Source: Haliclystus octoradiatus
Taxonomy: Eukaryota; Cnidaria; Staurozoa; Stauromedusae; Haliclystidae
Assembly (NCBI GenBank): GCA_916610825.1
Contig: OU744446.1
Location: forward strand, 15,744,538 to 15,808,537
Direction: 5' to 3'
DNA: 64,000 nucleotides
Shown: positions 36,934 through 51,900 of the stretch, in pieces
Layout of the letters: each line of letters opens with the position of its first letter
Position numbering within the stretch: position 1 is the stretch's first letter
Notes under the pieces: generated by a model
What the model saw: the letters and a program-made list of their open reading frames with translations, nothing else
Told to the model about the DNA's origin: nothing
The model's database searches: none
Made by a program: the position numbers and the translations under genes

Positions 36934-39900
36934 ATGCAAGAAAAGAATTATCGAAAAGAACAACATCAACCAAAAATGGCAGTGACACTAACAACTGCGA
37001 ATGGGAAACTTATTATCCCCCAGCAAGTTGATGTAAGTGGGATCGTGAAGGTTTATAATAATCTCAAGTTATCTCATTGTTTTACATTAGTAGATCAGAA
37101 GAAGAAGTTTTGTAAATTCCATCAGTGGAAGTGCATAGGCTAGGCTACTGCAATGTGCTGCGCTGCTGCAACGCTCCCGCTGTCCTGGAGCTCGCTTGTT
37201 TATGCAAGCATGGTTTATAGAGATAAACTATGATGCAAGCAAGCATCTATACTCTTACAAAGACTTATCATTATACTGAAGACGACATAGGATCGACAGA
37301 TAATTGTCTGGTGAAAAGTAAAGATATTAGGCTAATCAAGGTTATTAGGACTTTAGGAGAAAGCCATGTCTAGTAATTCAGAAAGAAGTCGTGTATGGGA
37401 CTCAATGTTTCCCTTTACCCCCTGGTTGAAAGTTGAAACTAATTGGTAGTTCGTTTCTCACATCCAACCATAACAAACTACTCTTACTTTTTGCTATCGT
37501 GTATTCAAAAATTCTGTTATTACAAGGCCTCCATTTAACTACTTTCAAGTTTCATATTAAATTATATCTCAAATATAAAATCTGTAAGTCTGTTGGGAAT
37601 ATGCCCACTGCGCATTCCATGTCCTGTAATAAATTCTAGCCTCCGTGCAGACTAAAACATTTCTTAAGGATAGTGACAATTCTGCGTAGCCAACCTTATA
37701 AAGCTATCATATTTTCAGACCTTAGCAGAATATCACACTGCAATTGTTGTAAATGAACTTCTAATTTAAAGATTTTGTTCATATTTAAATGTTCGCAGTT
37801 CACAAAAAATGCTAACATTGATGAATCTTTCAACATTTGTTGAATATGAAATCTCGGTGGGTTAGGAAGGTGTAGAAATGTTGGGAGCACTGGGACCGGC
37901 GGTCGCAGGCACAATTATTGAATAATAGAACTACTGCAGGCACATTTTTCTAACAGGTAAAAGTAATCTGTAAGCAATTCATAAGGCTTATTAGTGAAAC
38001 CAAATAAGAGGTGAATAAGGATGAAACTAATTACTCTATGTATATATAAGGTTAGTTTAAATTGCTTGACCAGAAAAGCTTTCAGCAAAATATCTGAAGA
38101 CATTTTTAAGGCAAAATTGTGTGGTCGCAGGCACTGAAAAATATTTTAGACCCCTGGGGTTAGGCCAGCGGAACATGGAACGCGGAATACGGAATAAAAA
38201 ATGTCAAATATCGTAATTACGCTGTTCCCAGGGATGTTTAATCTGTTTGCCGTTTGGGGTAGAAAGCTGTGGCTTGTCCAGATGGGCTAGGTAGGCCTAG
38301 TCTTGCTTAGAAGGCTTGAAGTCTAGCATGTTGAAACTTTCAAATAGATTTTCAAGGAATAATTTAGAATTACATCATTTCAAATTTATGTACATACCTG
38401 AGCTTAATTTTTTAGCAGAGCTTTGTAATATCTTGGTTTTTTATTGACCTTTCATTTATTATAAATAAAATAATCTATTTTTATTATTGCATTAGAATGT
38501 TGATGTACGACTTGGCTGGAAAGACTTTGTATATGCTGTTGAAAGTCTCCGTCATTTCTCATTTGGATCAGACCTGAATCAAAGGTAAACTATTTATTCT
38601 ATTTATCCGCATAAATGTCTCTAAGTACAGTTAAGTCAACAAAACAAAATCCAACAAAAAAGAACATTCAAGTCTTGTCTGCAATTTTCTTTCCTTTTAG
38701 GCGAGTGTTTCCGTGGACCGTAGGAATTATGCAACCATATGGCTCTTATTTTAGTAAACTCTCGACATAGTTTTGAAGAGCTGTATCATGGCAATCAAAT
38801 AAAAAGTCAGCCAATGGCATTATTATAAATTTTAGCAATTAAGGGTTCATGGACGGGTTGCCATGCTTCATCGCAAAATTCCTGCATGAGCAGTCACATA
38901 GAGTTCATGAACACTTCCTGAACCAGTTCATGAACTGGTTCATGAACATAAAATTGCCTGAAAGCTCATGACTGTTCATGAACAGTTCATGAACTTTTGG
39001 GCAATTTCACTTTCATGAACTTATAAAATTTTATGCAACGGTGATATTACTTACTTCAAATAATCGCTATTATATAAGTTGCTACTATAAATATTTCATT
39101 TCAGGTATTGTAAGACATTCATACATTCAACATATTACATAAAAATAAGCGAAATATATCTTCAAAAGCTGTTGAAACATTTCATTAGGCTTTAAGAAAC
39201 TGAGATCCAAACATACCATAATAACATAGTAGTCAGAAATGTTCAAGTGACAGCTGCTACTGTAAGCGGTCTGTGATGCAGGGAGAGATTCCATTGCAAG
39301 TACAGCCCAGCAAGATATGAGAACTATATCTCTATTAAAAAGATTTCGACAGTAAAATATTTAAATCGAAAGTTAATTGCAAAGCAAATACAGATTCCAT
39401 TTCACTGAACTTTTGTAAAATACTCAAAATGGATTGAAAAACCACGAATCGGAAAAGGCGATCCAGAGAACCCAAATCAAATCAGTCAAAGCACATTTTC
39501 TTTCGATATGCAACGCAAAAGGAAAATCTGAAACTAAGGCCATATGTACAACTATTTGCAATTATCTATCGAATGATAGGCTTTATTGTTTAATTAATTT
39601 GCTTTTGAAATGGCTGGGAAAGTCACGAAAAACCACCGCCGACATATATATATGCTTAAAGACTTTCGCATTCATATGTATAGGCTCTAGGTAACGTAAC
39701 ATATAATAGAAGATAACAGTAGTTTGAATTAATTTTGAAATTTCTGGATCGCATCGGATTAGATTTACATTTATTGATTTGGATCGCATTCAGAATCGGA
39801 TCACTGCAGTCAGGGTTCGACAAAACATTTTTCCTTCGGGAACCTCATTTTTTCGCAAAATATCTTTGGAATATTTTGATTATGGAATGCAACAATAACA

Positions 39901-42900
39901 ATGTTTCAAGTTTTACAACAATGAATTTTGATTAAAGTGACATTGCAAAAAAAAGTATGGTAGCAAAATTACATGCTCTTTTTTTGTGAAATGAATGATT
40001 TTCAGAATGAAATAAATATCTTTTTTATATTGGCTGGGTATGCATGTGTCCGAAACTCCGAATTATTGAATCGATAGGCAGTCTGTCTCGAATTCGACTG
40101 AAACACATTTGAACGTTTATATGTAGCTTTTATTCGTCAACTATGACCTACGGATGCATCAGTCGGTGTAACTTGACTTCGAATTTACTTTCTAAAAAGT
40201 TCCTATTTTCCCCACGAAAAACGATAGATTACGACTTATAGCCTACACTGAGTCATTTCCAAGCAAACAAAAATTTAGATTATATCTTCAGAAAAATCCA
40301 CGGTGAGAATAATATGAGATACAATACACAGATTGTATATTCATTAGTACTTTCCGTTTTAGTAATTTTAAATTCTAAAACTTTGCCTTGTTTCATCTTT
40401 TGAATTATGAGTTCGAAATATGGATAAATGAAGGAAGTAAAGCAGCATCAAAGCAAACATTTAAATGGTAAATTTGACTTTCCATAGTTCTTTATAACAT
40501 AGCCAACATAAGCAATTGAGCAAAAAAGAGTAATACAACTACTATTAGAGTGGTAAACTTAAAATGATATTTAACCAAAATGTAGCTACAACCAATTCCC
40601 AGAACAAAAATTAAACAGTATGTTTGTTTTCGCAAGTGCATTCAAGCGTCGTAGATTGGCGAGGCGTTTTCAATTCAAGGAAACCGTTGCTGATTCACAA
40701 GCTCATGCCAATCAAATCTCTATTGTTGTTTCTAAATTTAGGGCCAAAGGTTGCGAGAATAAAAATTGATCTTCAAGTTTTATTTTATGTCTTCGCCTCC
40801 AAACTGTAAACACAAAATGTTTAACAAGCTCTCAAAATTAGGCAGTGATATTTTGAAAAAGAGAATGAATTTTCTCCCATCATTTTCATTTTGCTCTTAA
40901 TTAATTTAAAAAATGTTTCTCTGCCTTCGGAAATCGAAATTGTTTGGAATTTGCTCAAGTTTTGCTTCAGCTTCGGGGCACCACGTGCCCAGGTGCCGGG
41001 TTTCGTCGTACCTTGACTCCAGTATTATTACCTGTAATGAACCTTTCTTAAATCATTGCACACCTTTAGTTGTCCACATGCGAGCTGGCAAGATTGGTTG
41101 CACCATTGTTTGTTTTCTTTCAAGGCAATGATTTGTGAAAATTAATGGAGAAACACACAGTGCGACATTAAAAACTCATCATTTTGGTAGTGATCCATAT
41201 TAATTGTCGCTATCATAATTTATGGTCAAATCCTTCTCAGATCAACTATGAAATATATACCTTCAACGAAGTCTCAAATGGGTCTAGAATTTACAATTTT
41301 GAGTAAAGATGTATGCTGGAAGTGTTTGCTGCTTCACAAAGACTTCCAGCTGTGTGTTGACATTGGTTGTGTGACTGTTCTAGCAAATTGCTTCAATTTT
41401 GAAGTTGAAAATTGAAGTTTGAAGATTGAAATTAAGCTGTTAGGCTAGAGGAACATAACACTCATAAACATAACACTTTAGAAATTTGAAGAGTGTTATG
41501 TAGCTTTTTGCATTGAAAGGAAAGCCTTGCAATGCAGAATTCTCTCAATACGTTATGCTAGAAGTTGAGGTAAATGCTTGCAAACAAATTACGATGTTGC
41601 AGCTTGGGACGGATAATGGAATGTATTCCAACATAATCACGGCCCAGGCAATGGTGACGACACCTGTCACTGATGAGCCATGGATTTCATCAATGTATGC
41701 AAGATTATTAAATGATTATAGGCTACCTAGGTTGATGTGAGTATATATCCAGGGTCTTAATTTCTTCTTCTTCCAATTAATAGGGATTGGTTTACATTGA
41801 ATCCTATGGAGATATTCCTTCTTGGGTGTCAAACCATCATTGATAAGTCTTATGCAACTCAGAAGGTGAAGATTCTATTTTTAATGGCGCTTTATTTATA
41901 TTTTATTCTATTTTTTGTCGAATTGTTGAAACTGTCAACATTTATGTTGTTTACCTTTTACACACACACACTCCCCTGTACAGAACAGTTCATGAACATT
42001 CAATGACTCCAGTTTTCCTGAACTGTTCATGAACAGTTACAGACTACATTTCATGAACATTTCATGAAAGTTGATCATGAACTGTTCACAAACTCCTGAA
42101 CTGTTTCTCACAGGGGCTGATTTTAATATGGTACTGCATTCAGCATATTTCTATTTTTTAAATCCATTATTTATGAATGTACTGTATTGTAGATATGTTT
42201 TTCAATATGTTGGGTCCACCAAACAACAAATATAACTATGTCCATATTGTTATCCTATTCACGGGTAGATTTTTCAAATAGGTTTCTTTAAGATTCTAGT
42301 TTAACTTCAAGTTGTTAATCATTTACCTTCCTGGCAACAATTGATTTGTCTTATTACCATCTATCAAGTAGCTATTGATTTCTTTACTTAGTTTGGTACA
42401 GTACTACTTGGAATGGAATACCTTGGTGAAATATTGGAAAAGAAGCTGTCGTTGTTTCAATGGACTCTTCAAATTTTGATCCAAGCTATTAAATCAGAAA
42501 GTACAACCACATTTTTAACAAAGGTAAATAATGTTCTACATTACACCAATTCCCACGAAGAGCCTGATTGTATTCTCATCTGGATTGTATTGACCTCCAG
42601 AAATGAGATAGAAGCTGCTGCAGTAATGAGATACAACAATGAGATAATAAACACTAAAGTGAAAGTTAGAGAAATGACAAAATTACATTTATATTCAAAA
42701 ATCTTTAAAGAATCCTCCTTCATTTTAGTCATACAATTAATTTATTTCATGTAGCCTAGGCCTCAGGTATAGGCTTCTTACAAACAGGACAGTATCCCTG
42801 CACAAAACAGTTCAGCAGTTCATGAACATTTCATGAATGTTAAATGGCCCCAATTGTCAAGAACCGGGAGTTCATGAACAGTTCATGAACTTTACATGAC

Positions 42901-45900
42901 TCCAATTTTCATGGACAGTTCATGAACCTCAACAGACAGTTTATGAACACTTCATGAACCCCTTAACTGTTTTCGCAGGGGTATGCAAAGCTTGCTGGTC
43001 CAAAATTACCTGGCTATTGTCACAAAATGGCCATTTCTTCATTTATATTATGATTAAAAAATAAATTATTGGAGGATTAGCTCAGATGGCAGAGCAACCG
43101 AACTTCAGATCGGATCATATCTGATCGACCGTGGTTCAAATCCCCTAAGGTCAACTCAGCCTTGACTTTATCTGAAACATCAAATGAGTACCATCTGAGA
43201 ATGGCGGATGGAATGGTCCAGAGGGAATTGCATTGTGAGTAGCTGCGGCGCATCGTTGCGCATTGACAATCGAAACCTATCTGCCATGAAATCTGTTGAA
43301 ATTGATCTGCAGTGTTGCGGCTGAGATCAACAAAGAGCGTTTAAAATCATTGCTCTCAGCGAAAAAAGCCACTCATCTAGAAATAGAGGAGTGGTACGGG
43401 TGCCTTCGGTAGGGCGACACCGTCTACATTACTTTTTTTTAATAATGAATAGTGGCATTGTGAGTAAATCTTCTTCTACCAGTAATTGTACCAATTTTCA
43501 CCATAAAAAATTTCTTTCAAATTCTAGAAACCATCATTCGCCTGTTCCTCTATTGCCTTTTTCATCATTATGTTATCATTATGGCATCATTGTTCAATAA
43601 AGATGTTAATATCATGTCAAAAGGAGTTGTATGATGACTTAATGTTCGTCTCATTCTCAGGTTTTTGGGCTGTAATGACAATTGACTAGTCCATTGATAT
43701 ACACCAGCAATGCTGGTTTTGTTTGTCTATTGCTCCTGTTATATATTCTTACGTAAACTTGATTATACCATGTAATGCTTGTAAGCTCTATTTCAGTAGC
43801 GTATTTTTTTCTTGTAGCGCTGTTGCACAATCCTTGTTGGAATGTCTCTTGCTACTGCAAAAGATGAAGGAAGGTCTGTTTTGGACAATATCAAATCACA
43901 AAACCATCAATAATATTATTGATTTGCCGTTTCATATTGCAGACACCTCAAGGCTCTGCGACACTTGGATCACAGTACTCAGTTAATGAGTAAATCTGAG
44001 TGATGTGATGACTTCATTGTCATGAACAGTTCAACAAAAATTATTTGACATACAAACAGTTCAATAAATAGTAGTTGACATACATGCTAATATCAGTTAT
44101 GGATTGTTTCAAAAGGCAGGCATGAGAATGTTCCTTGCAAAAGCTTATTTCCTCGGGGTTTTTAAACAGCTCTGAAACAATGGAAATTCACCTAAAACAC
44201 CAATTTTGCTTTGTTTTTGGCATTTTTCAAAAGATTTTCCTTTCTTTTGGCTGAGCCTGACGTTTGTGGCTGCAAAAGGTTTGTGATGTCAAATTGAAAA
44301 TAAAGTTCATAAAATCTGACAACCCCTGTGAAAAATTTAATTTAGTTCATGAACTATTCATTGAAGTTTGGCCATTTATGTTCATAAACTTTACAAACTT
44401 TCATGAACTGTTCATAACACCTTTCATCATCATCATTTATTCAGAACCTGATAAGTTTTACAATAACTTTTTTTCACAGGACTGATTTACGCAATAAACT
44501 AGAGAATAAACATAAAATAATTGATTACAATAATACATAGATATATATACAGCTGCAAGGTTAATTAAATACGAAACTTAACAGTTATTAGATGCTGTAA
44601 TTTTATTGGTATTTAAATGCTTCTCAAGGAGAGTTTTGAAACTTTTCCTTTTGGAAACCTCCTTCATTGTAGACGGAAGATCATTCCACTTATGAGCACC
44701 AGCATATTGAAATGAGTGGCGATGGCTTGACTTGATGTATATGGGTGTGAGATCTTGTCTTGGTCGTATTTGGTTGCTGAAATATATGGGAGAGCAGAGG
44801 AGGAACTAGATTGAATTTTAGTTTGTGAGTGAGCATTAGTTGGTTTGAGGTTATTCTGTCTCTGACAAAAAGCCAGCCAAGCCGGCTTTGCATATTAGAG
44901 ATTCGAGTGCGATAATTACAACTTCTAATGTTAAATGGCCAAATTTTCATGAACCTTTTTCAGGAACTATTCATATGAAAACCAGGCCATTTAAATTCAT
45001 GAACTGTATCACAGGGGAATGTATGATGTAGTAGATTCAACCTCGTCCATGTGACTTGAACTTTATATTTAATATGTGCTTGCAGATTGATTTTGCTTTA
45101 GTCTGTAATGTGAGTGTACTATGCATATTTGGATATGTTCGCCTCACTGTCGAAAAAGAAATGAATAGTACAGTATACGGAAGTTGTTATAGTAAAAATT
45201 CAGTTTAATAACTTCTTGATTTTTTCTCAGGTTGAATTTTATGTTCCAAACTGAGATATGCAATTCTCTAGAGACACTCCAAAAAGTCCATGCGAATAAA
45301 AGTGAAAGTTGTAGGTGAGTGGCTCATTTAACAACTGAGGTTTATATCTTATAGTTCCGGTTACAGAACACACGACACGTGTAGTTAGCAAACCACAAAC
45401 ATACACCAGGAACCACAAGCGCTGTAACAAGAAGTCTTAAGCCCTGGGCAATCAACAGCAACATTTGCTCAACTCTTATATCCTTCAAAAATCCTTGTCG
45501 TTTAGCCACTCTTTCGATTTTGTCTGGCTTGTTGGATTGTGTATCTTGTTTGTCCTATTGTGTTTGATGGCCATCAAACTGTGTTTGATGGCCATCAAAC
45601 TGTGTTTGATGGCCATCAAACATTTTCCAAGGATTATTGTTATAGAACGTCTTCGTCATCTTTTTAGAACCATTTCGTTCAAAATTTACCTAATCCCTTC
45701 AATGCTGTGGCCATGGTTGCGGCTTTTGTGTGACTTCCTTTTAAGTCCAGTCAAGACTCTCTGAGTTTTCTAGAATAGTCTTAAGAAAGTTGGGTTTGTT
45801 TAGCAGCTCTTGAAAAGAATGCTTCGAAACACGAAGAACAGACGTCAGACTAAAACAGATTTGTTGTACAAAAGTTGCCATCGTTTGCCCAGGGATTAAG

Positions 45901-48900
45901 ATGAATGTTGATTTTTCCTTGCACAATTTTAAACAAAGCTACAAAGCTACTGGCATCAGCCTGTCTCGAAGTAGCTTTTCTTCCATGCGTATCATCGCTA
46001 TGTCATTGCTTTCAAAGAATTACCTTCATTATCGTTTGTCAAATGTTACTGCAAAATAATATGGTGTCTTGATTTTGACATAACATACCGTTCACTTACA
46101 CGTGTATACATATGTTAGTTTTAATTTTCATTTGAGCTATTCCAAAACAAACAACTCTAGCATGTAGCTCAGTACTTAGAGTAGGTAGTTGTATTATGGC
46201 CACAAAGCAGCCCTTGCATTCTGTTTGCTGAATGTTTTTTTAACAAAGTTTTGTTGTCAGAAGTATTATATGCTATTCCATTTGAATTAAACTGCTATAA
46301 GTCTACCATATTAACAGTCATGTTGATTGTTCAGTTTGTCACTATTGCGCATATTTTGACAGCAAAGGTCTGTTGCAACATATATTTGAGGCTTCTATGC
46401 ATTATTCACAGGGCTGTCAGTTACTGAGATTTTTTTAATCAGTTACTGTTACAAATTACTTTGAACTATCGCTGTATGATTACAATTATCAATACTGTGT
46501 TCCAAAAAGTACTTAATTACAATTAGAAATTACTTAACTTTTAAAAGCAATTACGATTACTGATTACTTTTAAGCAAAACCGAACCATTTGATATTGTGA
46601 TATCTAATATCGTAACGCAGCATCACCGGAGGAAAACTAAAATACGGCGGTGTTACAACAATCATGTTGCTAGAAAGCCATACTTTTTTACAAGCTATTA
46701 AGTGTTTTATTTTGAATAGGCGTCATTTTAAGAGTCATTTATAAGCATTGTTTGTGTGGAACCAAAAAGCATTACCTGATTCAAAAAAGTAACACACTCT
46801 TTTTTCGGCTAATCAAAACATTTGTTTGTAATCAGCATTTGGTAGGCAACCAACTAAAAAATAATATGTTAGGCCTACCGTTACCAAAAATAGTAGGCCT
46901 AACGATTACTGATAAAATTACTTTTTCAGAGAAGTAATTGATTACAGGTCAAAATTACTGAAAAAGTAAGTAATAACAGGTCAAACTTGCTGAAAGGTAT
47001 TTAATTACAGTAGTCAATTATTTTAGTAGCGATTACCCATAGCCCTGATTATACAGTAGACAGCATACGGATGTTTGTGACCAATGTCATGATGTTTTTT
47101 CTGTTTCAGTCATCTTGAGGAAATAATCAACGAAGCAGATTCTGTCAAAAGTCAATCCATTTCAAAGAAGGAACTGTATGTTCTAGGCATTATGCAAGGT
47201 TGCCCAGCATTAAAAGTATGTCAAATTAAATCTGGAAATTCTCATGTAATAATAGTTTATGAGCCTGAACATTTTTGTGTTTTATGTCAAATTGTGTATA
47301 CTGTAGTTAAATTGGGGACTGCTGGGAACGACGGTCGCAGGCACATTTTGTGAACAATGGATTTACTGCAGGCCCACTATCAAGATTGCATAAATTTCAT
47401 CATTTTTAATGATTATTGCAGACTTTTCTGAACTAGAATCTGTTATGAATTATATGCATGTTTCAATCAATGTTATTCTCACTGAAATAATGGTATCTCA
47501 TAAATTAATAACCTAAACAACTTACGGGCACTTTGAAAGAAAAAATTTGGTCACAGGCACAAATGTAGACCCCTGATCTGTTAAATCTCTTAATGCACTA
47601 CTTTACAATGATTATACATTCATCTGTTACACACACTGCTGCAGATTTTTTCACATAATCTCATGTAGTCACAATGGTTGGTGCTTTAGGTAGCTTACAG
47701 TCAATAAATGCAATTAAATATATGATACATCAAATGAAACTGATGATATTTACATCAATTTTTGCAAGAATGTATCCATCATTTCTCCATGCGTCTATAG
47801 AGATTCTTATATCATCATAGATTTATTGATCATGAAGAGTCAAGGAGAAAACAACTAGAATAATTCATTGGCTGTCTGTGAATGATTTTAATTACGATTA
47901 ATCGCACCAATAGTTGAACTAAATCGCCAGATGATCACCTTATGGTGTGAAACTTGAAGTAGCATAATTCTAGCATGTTTCGTTTTTGACTTTCATTCTA
48001 TTCACATCGCTACATATCAACAAGCAAATTCACCTGTTCTATTTTAGCTAACCTTAATAATGAGAAAGATTGGTGTTACAAGTACAAAACTGTGGGTGCA
48101 GCTAGGGTAAGTACTAAGTAGATAGATGATTAACTATTAGGATACAATTTATTATATCCTTTCAGTTAATATTGGAGAGTGATGTGTATATCACAGAAAT
48201 AATAAACCAATAATCACACAAGTATATATTATGCAGTGAGTTGTATATTATAAACAACGACTGGTCTCTAATAAAGTCACACTAAAAGTTGAAGAACTAT
48301 AAAGAGGACGTGGGGAACTACACAACCGTTTAATTAACTACTTATATAATATAAACATCTGTATTGTCCAGCAGTTAATTTGCAGCAAATTGTTTCTTCC
48401 TGAGCTAACACTTTATAACGATTCACGTAGCGGCCCTTCAATCCTGCAATCCTCGTCTGTGAAATCTGGCAATGACTACAAAATTGCTAATTCAGTAGAA
48501 TATTTGAAATAGTCTTTGATTGCATGTGTACGATTCTTTCACATTTGTTTTGAACTGTGCGCTGTAAACACAGTTCACAAAAGTTAAATGGCCCAACTGT
48601 CATAAAATGGTCATAAACATTCCATTGAACATTTCATAACTTGGTGAATTTTTCGCATGGGTTCTCTTGCCTGTTCAATGTTACTGATTTTGAATATACC
48701 CAAACATATTGATTTAATAGACGCATCCACTTTGAAATCTGTGGCATTCATTTACAGGCTACTAAATAAAGTATTTTGTTTTACTAAATGAATATTTTGT
48801 TGAGGTTTAACCTATAAATCAGAAAATTATCAATTTTCTTCTGAATTTGCTCTAGCCTTCTGAGCTCTAAGATCCCAGGATCCCCACTTTTGTCGGACGC

Positions 48901-51900
48901 TGGCTGTGGATATGTATGCTCATTCAGGTGTCACTAAACTGATTTTGATTTGTTAAGGTTTTCAAAAATTGCTGAACTTTTGGATGAAGTATCATTTGAT
49001 CCAGAGGAAGCTTGCAGTGTTTTAATGTCAATGTTGAGGGTATGTAGCTATATCATTTGCTGGGTTGTTTGCCTTACAGAGAAGCTGAGCTCACTCATTA
49101 TATACCTTTAGCTGATATGATTAAGTCGTAATCTTTGATTTACAGATATTGATTGATTTCTTATGTGTCCCTTCTAAGAAAAAGGAGCCACCAAGCAAGG
49201 TATGTTTTAATTGAACAGAAAATAATTTAGTATTATTATCCACTATTAGTGTCCAACAAAAGTGGAAGGAATTCTGGATTCCGGATAGGCTAGAGCAAAA
49301 AGGTTGACTCATAGAAATAAATAAATCGATTTTTTACCTCAACTAAGTGCCTTGATTATCTTTCGGTAAGTTTTTTTTAGATAAACAGATAAGTAATTTT
49401 GAGAAACAAGTATTTGAAAAGTGACCGTTTCATATCAAACAGAGATTCAAACTAAAGTGACGTCATAATGTCATTTTTTTAATCACAACAAGTAGGCGCG
49501 ATAAGATCACAACAGCTATTGAGCATTCGTCCATAACAACTGATACTTCAATCTCCAAAAATCGTGTTGTCGTTATTGACGAATGATTGTTAGTTGTGGT
49601 GATCTTATTGCGCTCACTTGTCGTGATTAGAAAAAAGATCTCATAAAATCATTTAACTTTGAATCTCCATTTTGCAAGATTAGAAACAGTCACTTTTTCA
49701 AATGCTCATTTCTCAAAAGCGCTTATCCGTTTGTCGAAAAATACTTGGCAAAGTAATCAAGGCATTTAATGTAATAAGTAAATGTAAAAAAGATATTAAA
49801 ATGAAATACAAACATTTCACTTCTTTTAGAATGGTTAGGTCAATATATAATTTGTGGGAACACTGCTTTTAAATCAAAGCAACGTTTGGTTTTGAAATCA
49901 AAATCTATCACGGGCATAAAAATAAATGAACTTGCAAGAAATTTTAAAATGACGTCCGCGTTTGACTAATTAAAAAAAGATTCAAAGATGGAATAGATTA
50001 TCAAAAATATTATTCAAAACAATTCTGACTAAGATAAATTACACATCGTGATCAAATGGTAAATTAAATTCATTTTCTACGTAAGTAAATCCTTTTCATC
50101 ATAACATGAGCATTTAAATATGACCATCGGCTATGGAATTTATATATCTTTGAAGCTGCACTAACCATTTCCACTCTTTAAATCATCTCATCCCTTTCAA
50201 GAAATTCTGGATAAATATGCATATCACGAATCTGGCAGCAGAATGAGTTGTTTTGGTTTTCTATCGAAACAACTAATTTATTCATAATCGTCTTGTCTTT
50301 CAATTACATCTGTGTAAAGTTAAAAAAACGCCTAGAAATATTGACAACAAGATGCAACATAATATCAATATCGAATTATTATAGCGATTTATTACAGCAA
50401 TAAATTCAATGTTTAATAATAAACGAAGATAAGTATACTAATATGGGCTAAATCAGAGGTATATAATTGCAGAACATTTTCGCTCTAGATTTCTAGTATA
50501 TAAAACATTATACAATACTGATACAGAAAATAATATATACAACAATACTAGCAATAAGGACCTGCTGCGCCAGGTATATTTGGGTTGTACAGTTTTGGAT
50601 CATATCTGAAATGATATTCAGAAGTATGTAGACCCCAATCTACATGACTCGAGGACGAATGTTAATTCAGATTCAAGGAACATGACTAAAGCTAAATTTA
50701 GAACTATATTAGTTATTAAGCTTTTAAATTTAAGTAACTTAGTAACTTAAACAGAAGAAAAATTATGCTTTTCCAAATTATTACATTTTAAACGGGAAAT
50801 CCCGGATCGGCCCATGTTATATAGCATAAAAAGGTCATATGTTAAAGGGAACCATGTTATATAGCAAGCTCTAGCGGACAATATTCGAGTGAGACAAAAT
50901 AGTTCGTTTAAACAATCTTTTCATGTTTTAGACATTTTAAAGTCAAGGACTTACATGTTGCATGTTCTCAAAGTGTAACAATTGTTTAATTGTTTTTGAT
51001 ATTTAGTAATCTGAGAAAGTTTTATCATAGTACTGGACCTACACTAAGTGACAGTGATAAATAGACACTATTATAAATAGGACGTTTTGTCTTTTCAGCC
51101 AGGAAGGATTATATCTGGATATGATGATGAAACTGACCCTTTTGAACTGTCGCCTGACTTTCAATCCCGTGCAGAATTATATGTCCAACTTGTGTCTGAA
51201 ATAGAACATGCAATCAGGGAGGTAATTACAACTACACATTGACTGATTGACTAGTAGTTGTTGCTCTATGCAGACAACATTGCTATTACCCTACTACTCA
51301 AAGGTGTGTGCAGCACTCATTTTCTAGAATGATTGTTTATATACTTGTGTATGTGCTTTTCCCCAATAACGTATGGTATATAGTCACTATTGGTCTCAGG
51401 TGTGATACTGCATATGATTTGACGTCCATGCCACAGTGATACCTCACAGCTTATTATAATGCAGTTCTCTTTAGGCATTATATTTATCATCATTAGATGG
51501 TACTCGTATGAGTCAAGGCTTAGTTTTTATCACACAATCATTTCATGAGCCTAGCTTTGCTGCCATGTAAATTCTAAGCTAATTTCTTTGAAACAACCAA
51601 AACTATGTTCCATTACTTCCTTTGGTTGTTTTATAGTGCCTGGTGGTTAATGGTGAAGAAAGTGTCAGTGCAAGTCTTACTCCCAATAAAATACTGGAAT
51701 ACATCTTAGTTGAATTATCCTCTCTAAGATCTGATGATAGCCATGTTGATAGAAGTGTTGCCTTATTAGCAGAGAGTCTACTGCCAAGTATCAAAGCATT
51801 CTGGTCATATTCCTGTGAAGGTGAGAACGTAGTCATATCATATTTATATTTATAAAATCATCTAATAAGATACTGATCACTGATTTTTTTTTAATGTTTG

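Noticed and set aside
38701-38770. Short protein ending at the stop at 38768-38770 (exons 1-3 only)
   Set aside because: Possible, but a good donor (TTTTA before GTAAAC) inside the third exon gives a phase that fits exon 4, so the longer model is preferred.
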